From the NCBI GenBank assembly GCA_024305405.1, contig JAKNDB010000109.1, positions 1,736,001 through 1,800,000 of the forward strand: a DNA stretch of 64,000 nt, given 5' to 3'. This document shows, piece by piece, positions 51,701 to 64,000 of the stretch. How positions within the stretch are numbered: the stretch's first letter is position 1; every line of letters starts with the position of its first letter. The stretch is from Dirofilaria immitis (taxonomy: Eukaryota; Nematoda; Chromadorea; Rhabditida; Onchocercidae). Made by a program: the position numbers and the translations under genes. The notes under the pieces are model-generated. The model saw only the letters and a list, made by a program, of their open reading frames with translations. It ran no database searches and was not told the origin of the DNA.

Positions 51701-53086
51701 CATGCTGGAATAAAAATTTAATTAAAGCGATTACTGAAATGATTTGTGACATTACTTTTATCAGAAAATTACCAAACATTTCTTAGAGAAAATATTTTAA
51801 TGTCTTATTCAATGTATTACGTCAGTTGCAATATTTGATTTTAGAGCATAATTTCATACATGAATTTTTAAATATAAAGAACCTCTTATAAATGGCCGGA
51901 GGTGACCATTCAACGGTACCATTGGGTGACAATTTTGCCTTCGTCATTATTGACACTTGATAATTACCATCTGCGCTAAAATTCGTCTCTTAGAAACGTT
52001 CATCCAATAAATGATTACTTTGGAAAGGTGGATAATGCTTGATGAAATCTATACATTCATTTTCTTCATATCCCTTTCAATAATTTCAAGAAATATGAAT
52101 GAAAATAGTTGAAGCATAAATATAATTTTTGTTTGTTTATTCATCCAACGAATGTCTATGTTGCATCAGAAGTTAGAACTATTGATTTTATGTGAAAAAA
52201 ATGAAGAAAGAGAATTGAAAATATACTTGTTGTAGAGGACAATATCCGGCAGCCAAATCATGTCGGAGGGTACGTATAATACAGTGACTCCTCCGTAATC
52301 TGCCGGATTCCATTTTAATTTATAATCAGTCCAGCTCGAAAAAAGAATTTTTGCAATGAATGTCTAATTATTAAAAATCATCATTTATTGTAAGGATAGG
52401 TAATGCTACATTATCAAGAAGGAATGATTTGATTTGCAAAGAATTGAATATTAAAAATTTACATGTTGCAACCATACATTTGTCGTCATTATTTGATTCT
52501 TTTCATGCTAAAATAGTTCGAGTTATTTTTACGGGTAATAAAACAAATAATAATGAATGAAAAGAAGAATAAAGAGAAAAAAAACCGATAAATTGTTGTC
52601 AAATGAACAGTTTAGTTCAAATATATGATTCAAATGTTTATTATGTCCCATTGCTCTTTAACTCTTCTTTTATTCGAATTTGATTTACTCCATCCTTACT
52701 TATTTCAAAGCTAAATAAATAAAGTGTTATTCATTTTTAGCAGAACGTTATACCTAAATTAAGTACCACATTTTATGAAATAAAGAATGTATCCTCGGTT
52801 AATTAATCTTATTATCCAAAAAAGTTTAAGCTTATTTTATAAGCATTATCGAAAGTAAATTGTGAAATCAACACACTACGTCAAGGAGTTGTGAAAGTTT
52901 CAATTTCAATCGAACAATCAGCGTATCAGTATCATTTTCTACCGGCCTAACAAGTTTGTTATAATCGGCAAGAAGATCTTCCATTAAGCGTCCTGCATCT
53001 TGTCCACATTGTCCACTACTAGATAAAAGCCATGCTATTGAAACTGCCCAGCACGAGATTTTCAGAAATGTGATCCATCCGTCCAT
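48737..53086 (-). CDS. Nicotinic acetylcholine receptor alpha subunit, UNC-38-type
   Basis: Cys-loop ligand-gated cation channel subunit. Fourteen exons: 53086-52877, 52506-52462, 52334-52227, 51975-51883, 51704-51643, 51285-51157, 50994-50919, 50788-50681, 50570-50467, 50380-50274, 49957-49820, 49517-49434, 49238-49075, 48877-48737; about 522 residues. Exon 1: signal peptide and N-terminal helix. Exon 3: [10 protein letters not shown] and WLPDIVLYN. Exon 5: the Cys-loop [15 protein letters not shown]. Exon 8: vicinal cysteines YPCCESPF, which define an alpha subunit. Exon 9: M2 ([14 protein letters not shown], with the selectivity Glu). Exon 10: M3. Exon 14: M4 ([14 protein letters not shown]). 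The loop before [14 protein letters not shown] carries an acidic insert as in levamisole-receptor alphas. Two junctions are off by one base: exon 2/3 (near 52335) and exon 12/13 (CC at 49433-49434 one base short). UNC-38 versus UNC-63 is not proven. Confidence 0.88.
52399..52527 (-). repeat. Source copy: nicotinic receptor exon 2 with flanks
   Basis: Partner of the inverted copy at 31332-31461. Here the exon (52506-52462) is in place and in frame between receptor exons 1 and 3, so this is the functional copy. Outside these bounds the two loci differ completely. Confidence 0.9.
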
Positions 53087-54510
53087 TCTTTCACTGTTTC
53101 CATGCTTTGATTAAAACATTAATTATTATATAATTACAACGTTTGGTAATACGTTAGCATCTTCGATTATCATTGGTGCTAAATTTACAAAAAAATCAAT
53201 TAAACGAAAGTAATAAAAAAATTAAGAAAGGATGGAAACATTGATTACTTCAAAAAAAACTTTACTTCTACTACTGATTAGCACAATGTCGTATGTATGT
53301 ACATTACTCGTTATATTATCAATTCATCATTTATATAAGTGATCTTGTTGGACTGTGGAAAAATTTTCAAAATAAACCCGCAGTATTCTGAGAATTTCGA
53401 TGAATAGATGTTACAAGAAAATTGTTTAAGCAAATGTGTATCTCATCGTATCACATATATTACTCATCAGATAAAAGGAAAGGATGATTAGAGAGAACTT
53501 GCTGTTTCAATGATCGGTCAGTCAATCATATTAGCGACTGCTGATTGAAAATGAATAAACTTTCTTTTGCTAAATTTCATTTCGTAGAAACAGTGGGATA
53601 TTAAAGTAATTACTTCTCAGTAAATAATAGGTTGTAGACTAAAAATTCGAAAGAAGTTAATTATGTAATAAATAAAATAGAGAGATAATAGAGTAGTTGT
53701 TGATGAATAAATATATTGAATGCTGCACATGTTACTTAAAAATTTGTTGAACCTTTTCGAATTGAGAAATTGTTAGACAATTAAAAAACGAGCAGAGAAA
53801 AGATGCAACAGACTAGTGAACAGTTTACAGCTTAAAGCATCAATCGATCGAGAAGTTAACTAGTTTCTCGATAACATCCACTTTGTTAGATATCAGAGTA
53901 GAAATGGAAGCTGTTTGGGCTCGTTAACTTTAACGGATAGGAAGAGTAGTAGCCTAGCTTTTTAAAAAAAAAGCAATAAGTCCGGAATAATTTTAAATAA
54001 CATATCCCATACTTCATTCAATGCTTACGAGTCCCATAATTAATTTGATAAATAGCCCGAAGCATTTCCATATAAATTTTATTGATCAATCAATTTTGTT
54101 CATACTGCGATGATAGTTTTTTTTCTGCTATATTTTTAATTAGTTCCATTTCTTTTTCCCCTTCCCACCGTTCATGATTCCACGAACTATCATCTACTCC
54201 ATTTTTATTAAACAATCTCATCTTTCTTTTGCCAGGAAATTACTGAATAAATTATCCAATTTATGATCAAGCAAAAATTATCATCTTCATAATAACATAG
54301 CCATTAAAAATAACGAAAATTTGTATACCAATCAGAAATTTAAAAAAAAAAAAACAACAACGAAATCGTATAATATCAACAAAGCATTTAAAAATTAATA
54401 CATTTTCGCAGAATTTTAATAGCAATTTTATGACATACAATGATATGCATCATAATTTATGATTTTCTTTGAAATTTTATTCACAAAACGGAACAATTAA
54501 CTTTTAGATC
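53087..54510. other. Intergenic, 5' flank of the nicotinic receptor gene
   Basis: About 1.4 kb, AT-rich, with poly-A and poly-T runs. It should hold the promoter of the receptor gene and the 3' UTR of the zinc-finger gene. No coding signal seen. Confidence 0.5.
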
Positions 54511-57500
54511 TCATTTTTGCACGCTATCATGCAATGATGGTTGCAGCGGTACGTCCGGAAAGCAGGCTGTAAACAGTGCAGAACATTGTCGAAATACTGA
54601 ATCTGTCATCCTGAATTATGAAGAAACAGATAGATGTATTTGCTCTTCTATGAAATCAATACTTTAATCTCATAAAAATATTTGATGTAAACGCTTGTAA
54701 TATTTTTAAGCATTTTTCTGTAAGCAAATGATAGCCCGATAGATTACCAGGATCATTCGATTAAAAAAATCAATCAATTTGTTTTCACATAATGGTTCAA
54801 TAGCACTTTCCTTGAAGTAGAATTCTCAGTACGACGTACATGGAAAAATTTTAGAAGCCATGAGAAAATTGCTTAAGCGATATGCTTACACCTTTTTTTC
54901 ATTTTATTTTCTATGATCATATTTAACTTGGAAGCGTTACCTGTCAACAAGTGTAGCTTTCAAGTGATCATGGGAAATATGCTCTTGGACTGTTTTCCTG
55001 TCCACGTCAGCGAATTTGCAAACTGAACATTCATAAGGTAGTAAGCTTAAATGTTGCTTGACATGTCTGTATAAGACTAAATATTCGCCATCGAATATCT
55101 CTTGGCAAAAGCTACATATTTTCCGAGATACGTGCGGAGATATTACTGATTGTACACGTGCCTAAAACAATGATAATTCCAGCCAAATTCCAGTTGAAAG
55201 TCATTAAGCACTTATTAATAATCAGAAATGAATAAAACAAAAACGAACCTGCGAAGGATTCTTTTTGGGCGCAGCTGCTAATAGGCTAGTTAATGTGATG
55301 CATTTTGATGAATTTTGTTCTGTTGCACGGAAAATGAATGGCTTACAATCAGGACTGATTGCTGGTAGGTTGGATATGCTCGTTAGATCTTCAAAGTGAA
55401 GCGTCTCTCTGGAAGAAGTTGGCGCTGTTGGAAGCAGTCGTCCTACATCGTTTGATGGTACTGGAGTCAAATTCAAGGGAAGTATAGACGTAAATAGTGA
55501 TGTTGGTTTCACACCTGGAGAACTGCATGTTTTAAAGGTGGATGTTAAAGTTGCCATCGATAGGGTAGCAGCATTTTGTATAGCTGAAGGAGCAGAGCAA
55601 GTTGATGGAATGCACCAATTTGTTTCTGTTAATGATTTCAATAATGGAGACCGTGATACAGGTGATCGTCGAAAAATATGAAATGAAGAAAGGTGGTCCG
55701 AAAAATGATTTGGGAAACATCGAGATGCGGTCTGCAATAAGTCGGTATAGCATCAGAAAATTAATTTCAGGAATATGTGATCGTAGTCATTAGCTGATCG
55801 TATATTTGTTATATAGTACTAATTTGCGATTTTGCGACTCTTACGAGAAGTACTCAGTATGCGTACCTATAGAAGAGGATTGGTCACAGCAAGGAATCAG
55901 GATTTCTAATGTATTTGATATTTGTCTTGTTTCAAAAAAGAAAAATAAACCTCGACAGCTCAAACCGTACACACATACTAATAGATTTTTGCAATTAAAT
56001 AGGATTCATAAAAATTGTTTGCTTTAGCATGGCGTGCAGTGAATTACAAAACTTATGATATCGGTTTTCAACCTTCGTTATAGATACAAAACGGATATTA
56101 AACGAACTCTGCAAAACTCTTTTTCAGAGATGGATCCAATTCTATGATATCTGTCGGAGTTTGCTTATATTTGTGTACTTCTTTCATATGTCGTGTTAAG
56201 AAATTTTTGAATGATGCTTCAGCGTGCAATCTCCGACAGAACAACTGCAATTGAATATTTATATAAAAGCATGGCTTCGTTTTCACTGATTAAGACACTT
56301 TTTCTCTTGGTTTAAACCGAGCATTCATCTATATTTTCTCTACTTTGCATTTTATCGAGCTAAAACTGAAGCTGTTCGTTATTTGGAACATAAATTAGAA
56401 GAATCAATTTAACCGATAAGATGACTGCGTGAGATGTGATCGAGTATGTTCCTCCATAACTGTCACATGTGAAATCACAAAACCGTTACAAATCTGCAAA
56501 AGAAAATTGCCAGGATTCATTGATGAGAAAAATGATATATTCTGCATCACCATTTTCCTATGTCCATCACTACTTCTGGTGGTTGAGAATAAGTGATTCC
56601 AAAAGTATGCAGACTAAATTTTCGCTTTAGGCTACTGGAATGCTCTCTAAGACTGGAAAGGTCGGATCAATATTTGCATAGGTTAAAATAATGCAGGAAA
56701 AATTAGAACTGATTTATGAAATTTTCGATCTGAGTAATGATGTTGATAAGATTGACTGTAAATCTGGTAGCATTTAGCATCTTATTCTAACTTCTCAACA
56801 GTCTATCTCAAAAGAGACCACTGAAACTTTCTCAGAGAACTATAACTTTTATTATGATCGAGACAATATTCGATTTTCAAGAACTTTTTCTCAACAAATG
56901 TCGTCCGATAAAATTAACTACATACAAAGGATCAAGACAAACGATCACACTCTCAAAATCCATTTCCAACATAAGGACTGGATCCGTTTCAATCTATCGG
57001 TCTTTAGTAGATCTATCTATTCGCAAAAGCGGGAGATAATGAATTATCAAAACTGGAAGAAGAAAAATAACAGAAGAACATTTCATTGCTATCCACTATA
57101 ATATAAATTTCAACTTATCAAACGCAATCGAAAATTGAATAATCTGAATCCTCTCTTTGTTTACTTAAAAGAATGACAGAACAACTGTAGAATGAATAGG
57201 TTGCATGATATTACACCAGTTAAAATGAGAGGAAGAAGATCACAAATGAAAAGATGATACGGACAAAATCGTTAATAAATGAAGTTTATGATTAATGGAT
57301 ACAAATCTGCAGGATTGAATGTTGTGATTAAGAATTCTGCAAATAGAGAATAAAAGGTGACAAATCGCATCTATATTGAATGCATGTAATACTTGATTCT
57401 AAATTAATCAGTATAATGAGATAAAATTTAAAAATTTTGTAAACAGAATCAATTGTTCTCAGTTATAAAAAAAATCCTGTTGTATTGCTGATAGAAAGTT

Positions 57501-60500
57501 GCAGTAATGTGAAGGAATGAAATCAACGAAAATAATATATTGTTCATCCGTTTGATCCTATTTAATTACTATTGCATATTACAGTTGCTATCCACAAATG
57601 CTGATACTTTGCTTCTGATAAGAACTGTTGAAAAAATACATGAATCGCAATAGTGATCAGAACATAATGATGATGGTTGCTCGTAAATGATAATGAAATT
57701 TGAAATTGTTTCGGATAAATCTGTAGAGTATTCAGTATTTAGATTTATACTATTTGAATTTGTTATCGATTAGGCAATGAAATATATAACTCTTATGACA
57801 AAATCATCACGCTGTATCTATGAGAAATAAAAGGAATTACTGCAATATGCTTTTTATTTAACTTGTTCATTTGATTTATAAAAGTTGAATCATTGTTCTG
57901 TTCCGAATTTGTTTGGTAAAGGTGATTCACATGATTTGGAAAGCATGCACCATTTCTGATCTTCTAAAAATTTTGGTATAAAATATCAAATGCATAAGAA
58001 TTGAGATCTAGATCATTGCGAAGCAAAGTCGAGAAAAGCTCATTGTCGTCAGACAAGACTTTTACCAACAGATCGTGAATACTTTCGAGTATTCCGAAAA
58101 AATAAAAAATACGAGGATCGTCAGACTATTCGCAAGGATATTCTGATTATTAGAAGGAATAAAGGAAGAAGTTTGAATTTTGAACACAGTCCTGCGTAAA
58201 AATCAAAAAAACGCAAGCGATAACTACAAGTTTGATATAGCAAGAAGAAAAAAAAGATGAACTAAGAAATGACGGGAAAATCAGCGATTGAATAGTTTCA
58301 ATGAAATGATCAAGAAACGTTATCAGCTTAGAATGAATAAAAGTTGAAACAGCTGGAGTTACGCTTCGAAAGCGAGGTCGGCGGATATATTGGAAATCAC
58401 AACAATAACAAAATGTTTGATTAAGAACTGATCACTACAAAGAAAGTCTGTGTAAATGAAATCCCATTGCACCGTAATATTGCAAATTGACAACTTAGAT
58501 GTAAACCTTAGTGAATTCTCACCGCCTTTTAGGTGACAGTTGCATTCATCGTAGTTTGAATTAGTAAATTATTATCATATGTGGATAAGAAATAACCGCA
58601 AAACTTGCTCGCTCATTGAAATAAGTTAAAGTAATATAAATAAATACGAATGTGAAACTTCCTTTCTTATTAACCGAGAGTGTCTTATTTGATAGTACGG
58701 TAAAGCCTCACCTCACACTTCACTTCACGATTCGAAACTTCACTAAAATCAGGAACAATGCCCATTTTCAATGAATCTTCGATAACCAGACTCTTTTCTG
58801 CTCGTTGTGTATTGTACAACCTCGGACGATACTGCAATTGCAAATCTTTTTTGTAAAAAAAAAAATAATTAGCTAGAAAAATGAACCTTTAAGACTTCAA
58901 TGAATTCCTGAAGGAAAACATTAATTACCACTTTATTTCCTGAGAAGACTAAAAATAGTAGTAAGAAATGATTTAACCTGTCCCGAATATTTGCTAAGTA
59001 ATGCCTCTTCGACTTTGATTGAATTGCCGGATTCCGTAGATGTGGATACTTTAGCATCTTGAACAGCTTCTTGATGTGCACGCTGCAATACGTCGCGTGT
59101 ATGCTCAACACATCGTTCTGCAATGTTCCATGCCCTGCAATCGGAATTTTTATTTTTGATTAAAATCAATCATATATATGCTCTATTTGTATAACTCACA
59201 TTGTAATATTGATTATAATATTGGTCTCAAATTTAGCTCGGTACTACAGCAAAAACTCACTCATGCTCTAGTTCAGTATTGATATCGCGGATAACTTCAG
59301 CTCTACCACCATGCACTTTTTTGATATGCAATATAATAAATATTTCTTTTCGATTATCGTATCCACAAAAACTACACCTATATGGTCGATATTGCAAATG
59401 CGATTCGACATGCATATACCTGAAATATATTCATCTAAGAATAATTTTTATGAAACTTGCTTTTAGATCATCTATTTCTGAATTATTCTCAATTTGCAAT
59501 AGAAATTTTCGAAAATTATTCTTAAGATGAATATTTCTGATTATCTTTTCCTAATAAAATATCATATAAGGACTATATTTTTTAAATTTTGCAGCAGATT
59601 TATTTTAAAAGAACAATAGTATTTATATGAGCATATTCTATAGTTTCTTTGATGATTTATTCAAAATAAACCCCCTCAAATTGTATACATATATAGTTTC
59701 ATTTATTCTCTATTCTTTATCATCCTTTTTCAAAATTATTTTTATCGTCAAATTCTTCATAGTGGAAGTGATTTCAGCTTTTAAAATTATCTGTATATAT
59801 AAATTATTATATCAAGATTACACTGAAAATCAGATAATTAAATATGCGTATTCGTGAAAACGAAAAATTTGAAATAAATATTTGTGATTAAGTAAATATG
59901 AAGAAAAGAATTCTTTGACATTTGAAATTAGAATATGGTGTAGCAGAAACGAGTGGAAAATCACCTATTTCTGGAACACACCCATTCTCGACAAAGTAGG
60001 CATTGAATGTTCGGATAATAGGCCGCATCGTTATGCTTTGTTAATTTAGGAGTTGTAAGACGTTTTGCAATTTGCTTATTTGCAACAAACGAATAGATGC
60101 TTTCATTAATTCGCTTATCATTATTATTCTGTAGTTTGTTCATGCTTCTATAACGTCCAACCAAAACAGGAGAATTGATATTCCTGGATTCTTTATCGCT
60201 GTCTACAGGATTTCCTTCATAATTTGAAATTGGCGGTGTTTTCCTTTTTCCCTCATTCCATTCCAAATCTAAAACACTTCGATGCATCCTTCTATAAAGT
60301 AGAAGAATACATTGCGATCCTTCACACATTATTATATTACATCGTAGCAATAGCTAAAATTTCATACGAAGAAAGAATGTAAATTCCTAATTTCATCTAT
60401 TTTTTTCTTTTACATCCATAGAATTTAAAAGAAATTATTGCTTAATTATGAAAGCAAAAAGAGGCATAAAAATTTTTATTTCATAACATAAACATCTTCT

Positions 60501-62207
60501 CACAGACTGTTTTCCGTCTTTTGGATAAAGACAAATTGATAGGTTTATCAATTTCAACTCCTAGATCATCGTCTATGTGTGATTTCAGTTCTTTCTGATA
60601 TCCTGAAAAATATTTGCAATAGCTTAGTGATTTTCTATCATATATTAATTGATTTTTCAGAAAAACAAAATATGCACGAATAGTAGGTATAAATCAATTA
60701 GTGTTCGATTAGGCACAGTTATCATAATACTATAATGCTAAGGAGGGAACATTTTACTCGACAAACTTCTGAACTAAAAATTAAGGGATATGCAATGCTT
60801 TAAGAAAAAATCAAAATAGGACAAGTTGATAAATTGATTTCAGCTTACTGTTATCTTCTTCCTTTGACATATGCTTATTTTTTAGGGCAAATAAATCTTC
60901 TTTTGGTAGAACGTAATATTCACTTCCGATAATGCCTTGTTTTGAATCAGAGCGTTGCATAGATGCGCGATTATAGCTGCTTGTTCGTAATGCTGTAAGG
61001 AAATATATGCATTTGAAGTTGTTTATAAAAATCAGAACAATTTAAACATTTTATGAAACTTAATAGCAAGTTATAAGCAACAAACTTTTCGGATAAAGAT
61101 GATTCGTATAATCGGTATATACTATTGATGGTTCATTTTTCATTTCTACATCTCGCTTGCTTCGCTTTACCAAATCTAAATAACAAAATTGGTAAATTTG
61201 CAATGCATATATTATATAATTAGAGAATCATAATTTAATCATTGCACTTGAAATAGCTCTTAATTGGATGTCTGAGATATCTGAATCCATTTTAAATTCA
61301 GTTAATTCTCGTGATATTTCAGATGCAAGTATAGCTCACTTTCCAAAAATAAAAGTGTTCGTATTTTAGGAAAATTCTCGAAGAGAATAGAATAAAATGG
61401 AAGATAACAGTGCAAAAGGGATAACAAAATGGATGATTCTTTTAATGGGGTGATTAAGTGAAAGGAAAAGAGAAAACGTCCAATGGAACAACCAAACAAT
61501 AGTGAAATGAAATGACACCTACATACGAGCAATGCATTTTTCAAAACCAATTTTGTTCATCGAGATAATCAACAGTAAGGATCATGATGATTCAGATCAT
61601 TCCATATTTTTGCATTTAAAATATACAATTTTATTTTCCTTTTACTAGAATTTAAATTCAACAAAGAAAAGCTGTAAATAAAATTTAAGTTCATCTAGAG
61701 ACTAAGTTACTTAACTAATCCAACATCCTAAATAAGCTTTTCTACAGTATATTTATTGAAATGAGAAATGAATATAAGATGATGAAGATTCTTAAGTAAG
61801 TTAAAACAAAAGCATATATTTCGATCACCGCTACTTGTCATTTCAAAATCGGAAACTGTCACAAATTCAGATGATTTCGAATTAACCAAAGATTTCGACG
61901 AGCTCTTTTTTGAAGAACATTTAAAACATATTTAAAAAAAAAACATTTAAAAAAGTAGACAGCTGATTTTTTTAAAAAATATTTAAAAAGCAAAAAGCAT
62001 ACTGAGCGGTTGATTCTCAACATCGTTTACTGCAATAGATGTATTTTCCAAATTATGCGACTTCATGTATAATTCAGGAAACTTCCGCAGTAACCATTCT
62101 TCAAGTGCTGCGCCACGTTTTCGACCATTACTACCAGTCATTTCAAGATTTGAAGTTGTCATAGAGTCAAATGATTTCGAATTAAGCAGAGCTTTCAAGG
62201 AACTCAT
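54511..62207 (-). CDS. C2H2 zinc-finger protein, nematode-type, about 780 residues
   Basis: Thirteen exons: 62207-62003, 61175-61086, 60992-60849, 60602-60494, 60291-59965, 59419-59261, 59134-58978, 58831-58712, 56493-56414, 56244-56104, 55731-55249, 55161-54941, 54610-54511. All but one junction agree in phase; exon 9/10 is off by one base, consistent with a missing G at the donor (56413-56414). Zinc-finger-like Cys/His sets: CLLC...MHVESH (exons 5-6), CSFCGYDN...HIKKVH (exon 6), CEIC...EEHTRSH (exons 8-9), FCRRLH...TRHMKEVH (exon 10), CSFC...RHVKQH and CSVC...HISHDH (exon 12). The N-terminal third is charged with a KRRK-type basic cluster (possible nuclear signal), exon 11 is Ser/Thr/Pro-rich and disordered. 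Probably a nuclear DNA- or RNA-binding regulator; no named ortholog recognised. Intron 8 is 2.2 kb. Confidence 0.75.
61824..61910 (-). pseudogene. Decayed copy of zinc-finger exon 1
   Basis: In the first intron of the zinc-finger gene. The segment matches the start of exon 1 (about 62122-62207) over about 87 bases at roughly 70% by eye, including the shared word GATGATTTCGAATTAA versus AATGATTTCGAATTAA. It reads SSSKSLVNSKS where exon 1 reads SSLKALLNSKS. It is not needed for splicing, since exon 1 joins exon 2 in phase without it. It could be an alternative exon, but its acceptor is poor. Confidence 0.6.
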
Positions 62208-64000
62208 TTTCCTGAATTAAATATTGTCTTCAACTTCGTTATTTGAAAATCATGAAAGCTTACAAATAAGGTAAGAATTCGATTTACCTGTAGGAAATTC
62301 AGAGGTAGCGATTGCTGGAGAATTTAAAAAATAGTGGAAACCACTGAAAAACAAATGAAACCGTACAAAACTGTTTTAGGAATACAATGAAAACTGATCG
62401 TGAAGTTTAGCCAATGACAAATAAAGCATTCAGGTGAGTGTCAAAGACACAACAGGAATAGTATATTTATTGTGCAATGTTGAAAAGTAAGAATAATACC
62501 ACAGATAACTATTAAAAAACCAGAATGATAAGACTCTCAAATTGAGGGTATCTGAATCAGCTGCTTACTTCTTCTGATACAGGTTTCCAAAGCATGTAAT
62601 AGATAATCTGCATGTTTTCAATTAAATATGCTTGTTGTACCAAGCCATTTTGATTTTTAACAGGCTCCTTTGAACTTTAGATTGTTAGCACCATTGATTT
62701 CACTGTTGCATAATTAACGCCAATAGCAATTTCCATTTACGTTTTTTGAACAACTTTTACTGAAAAACTTTCCATAAAGCCTGCATATTTTCCCTGAATT
62801 TTTTTTTCATTTTTAGGCCTGAAATTATTTACGAATGAAACAAAACATCTAGTAATACGAGATCATAGCTGTGTATATTATGGATGATAAAAATCAAAAT
62901 CAAAATTAGATGAGAATATCTTGTTTTCTGATTCTTGAGATTATCGAAAATCTTTTTCAAACAAGTATCAATAAATAATAGGATTAATAAAGACATAAGA
63001 TTGAAAGGTTGAAATTATTGCAACTTCTTTAAGATGACTTAATATTTAAAAGAAATAGAGAAAAGAAAAAAACCCGACTTAATGTTTATTGAATAATTGT
63101 GAAATTTGAAATACAAAAAAATGAAAGTATTAATTTTCAGTAAAATTATTTGATATATCACAAGATTATAAATGAAGGAAGATGAAAAAACATATTTGAC
63201 AAAGAGCTGATATGTAGAAAATTTTGCAGTACCAAAATGGCAATTCAGTGAATTGATTGATGGTTATGAAAAATTTAATTGGTTACTATGTTACAGTGAA
63301 GTGAACATTGGATAATCCAGTAACATCCTAAATAATAAACTTACTAAGTTGAATAAATTGTCATGTAATAACTATACAGTGAATATGATGCATTCAAGCC
63401 AAATATACGCAGCATGATATCAACAGTTTTAAAAATACGAATAATTAAGAAAATAACACATTTTTTAATTGTTTCATATTTTACGAAACACTACCATGCA
63501 TATATACTCGATAATAAATACAGTAAACTTCAAAACAAATTTCGCAATAGATCTATCTCCTAATTATATTCCGATCATAGCATAATAAACCCTCGAGAGT
63601 ACAGTATAATTCTTGGCACAAAATTATAAGCAGTTGGAATGTCTGCAAACTTGGCAAATTCAAGTACCAATTTAGGAGTAAAAATAGAGAAAAGTTTATT
63701 TCATTGTCTAACTCAAAGTTATGCAATGTGAGAATTAAATTTTTCAGAAGCAGCTTTATTACTTATATTATTTTATAAAGATTTGGAAATCAACAAAATA
63801 TTCATTTATTTTTAATTCCAAAAAGATATTTTACTCAAGAAGTTCAAGAAGTAATAAATGGTTAATATAAAAAGATAAAAAAGTTCTTCATAATGCTTAG
63901 TTAGGCAGGAAAGTTGACGATATTTGATATATGGAAGAGGTAAGAAGTGCAAATGAAAATAAAAGTTAATTTGAAATTGAAATTGCACTAACGAATCGCT
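62208..64000. other. 5' flank of the zinc-finger gene and intergenic DNA
   Basis: No convincing coding exon. A short stretch near 62562-62592 (-) reads ATG plus eight codons before a GTAAGC donor and might be an alternative first exon or 5' UTR exon, but it cannot be supported further. Confidence 0.45.

Noticed and set aside
1..64000. Operon, CRISPR, insertion sequence, transposase, tRNA or rRNA genes
   Set aside because: None seen on reading both strands; the content is nuclear nematode DNA and no mobile-element protein or terminal inverted repeat was recognised.

Overview
The window looks like nuclear DNA of a parasitic nematode, most likely a filarial worm (Onchocercidae). It is strongly AT-rich, with small to multi-kb introns bounded by GT/GC...AG. 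The protein families are metazoan and in part nematode-specific: an UNC-38-type acetylcholine receptor subunit, a TWK-type two-pore potassium channel, an FMRFamide-receptor-like GPCR, and a small secreted helical protein of the filarial surface-antigen kind. The species is an inference; I saw no bacterial, organellar or viral genes.

Layout. 1-200 (+): last exon of dystroglycan. 2976-3660 (-): three-exon small secreted protein. 3.7-12.0 kb: gene desert with simple repeats. 12014-23424 (-): ten-exon two-pore K+ channel with a long QT-motif tail. 23883-33765 (-): mitochondrial processing peptidase beta (12 exons), whose 4.1-kb tenth intron holds an FMRFamide-receptor-like GPCR (27673-28889, same strand). 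34021-34943: an almost perfect copy of the first exon and 5' flank of a Trm9-type tRNA methyltransferase, whose full gene lies at 41037-43425 (-). 35774-38554 (+): divergent beta-tubulin. 39548-40398 (-): unrecognised small gene. 46110-46563 (+): small probable mitochondrial membrane protein, followed by loose exons to 47.5 kb. 48737-53086 (-): nicotinic receptor alpha subunit. 54511-62207 (-): C2H2 zinc-finger protein of about 780 residues. The rest is non-coding as far as I can see.

The genes do not form a pathway or operon. Three (K2P channel, nicotinic subunit, FRPR-like GPCR) belong to nerve-muscle signalling.

Two global properties matter. First, about a dozen single-base length changes, mostly in short homopolymers, break genes that are otherwise intact in splice phase and conservation, including an essential housekeeping gene; sequencing or assembly error is the likelier cause. 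Second, single exons with their flanks have been copied locally: nicotinic exon 2 inverted into an MPP-beta intron, Trm9 exon 1 in front of MPP-beta, and a decayed copy of zinc-finger exon 1. I found no defence, mobile-element or other clearly novel system; the exon-copy mosaic and the modified K2P tail are the best leads.
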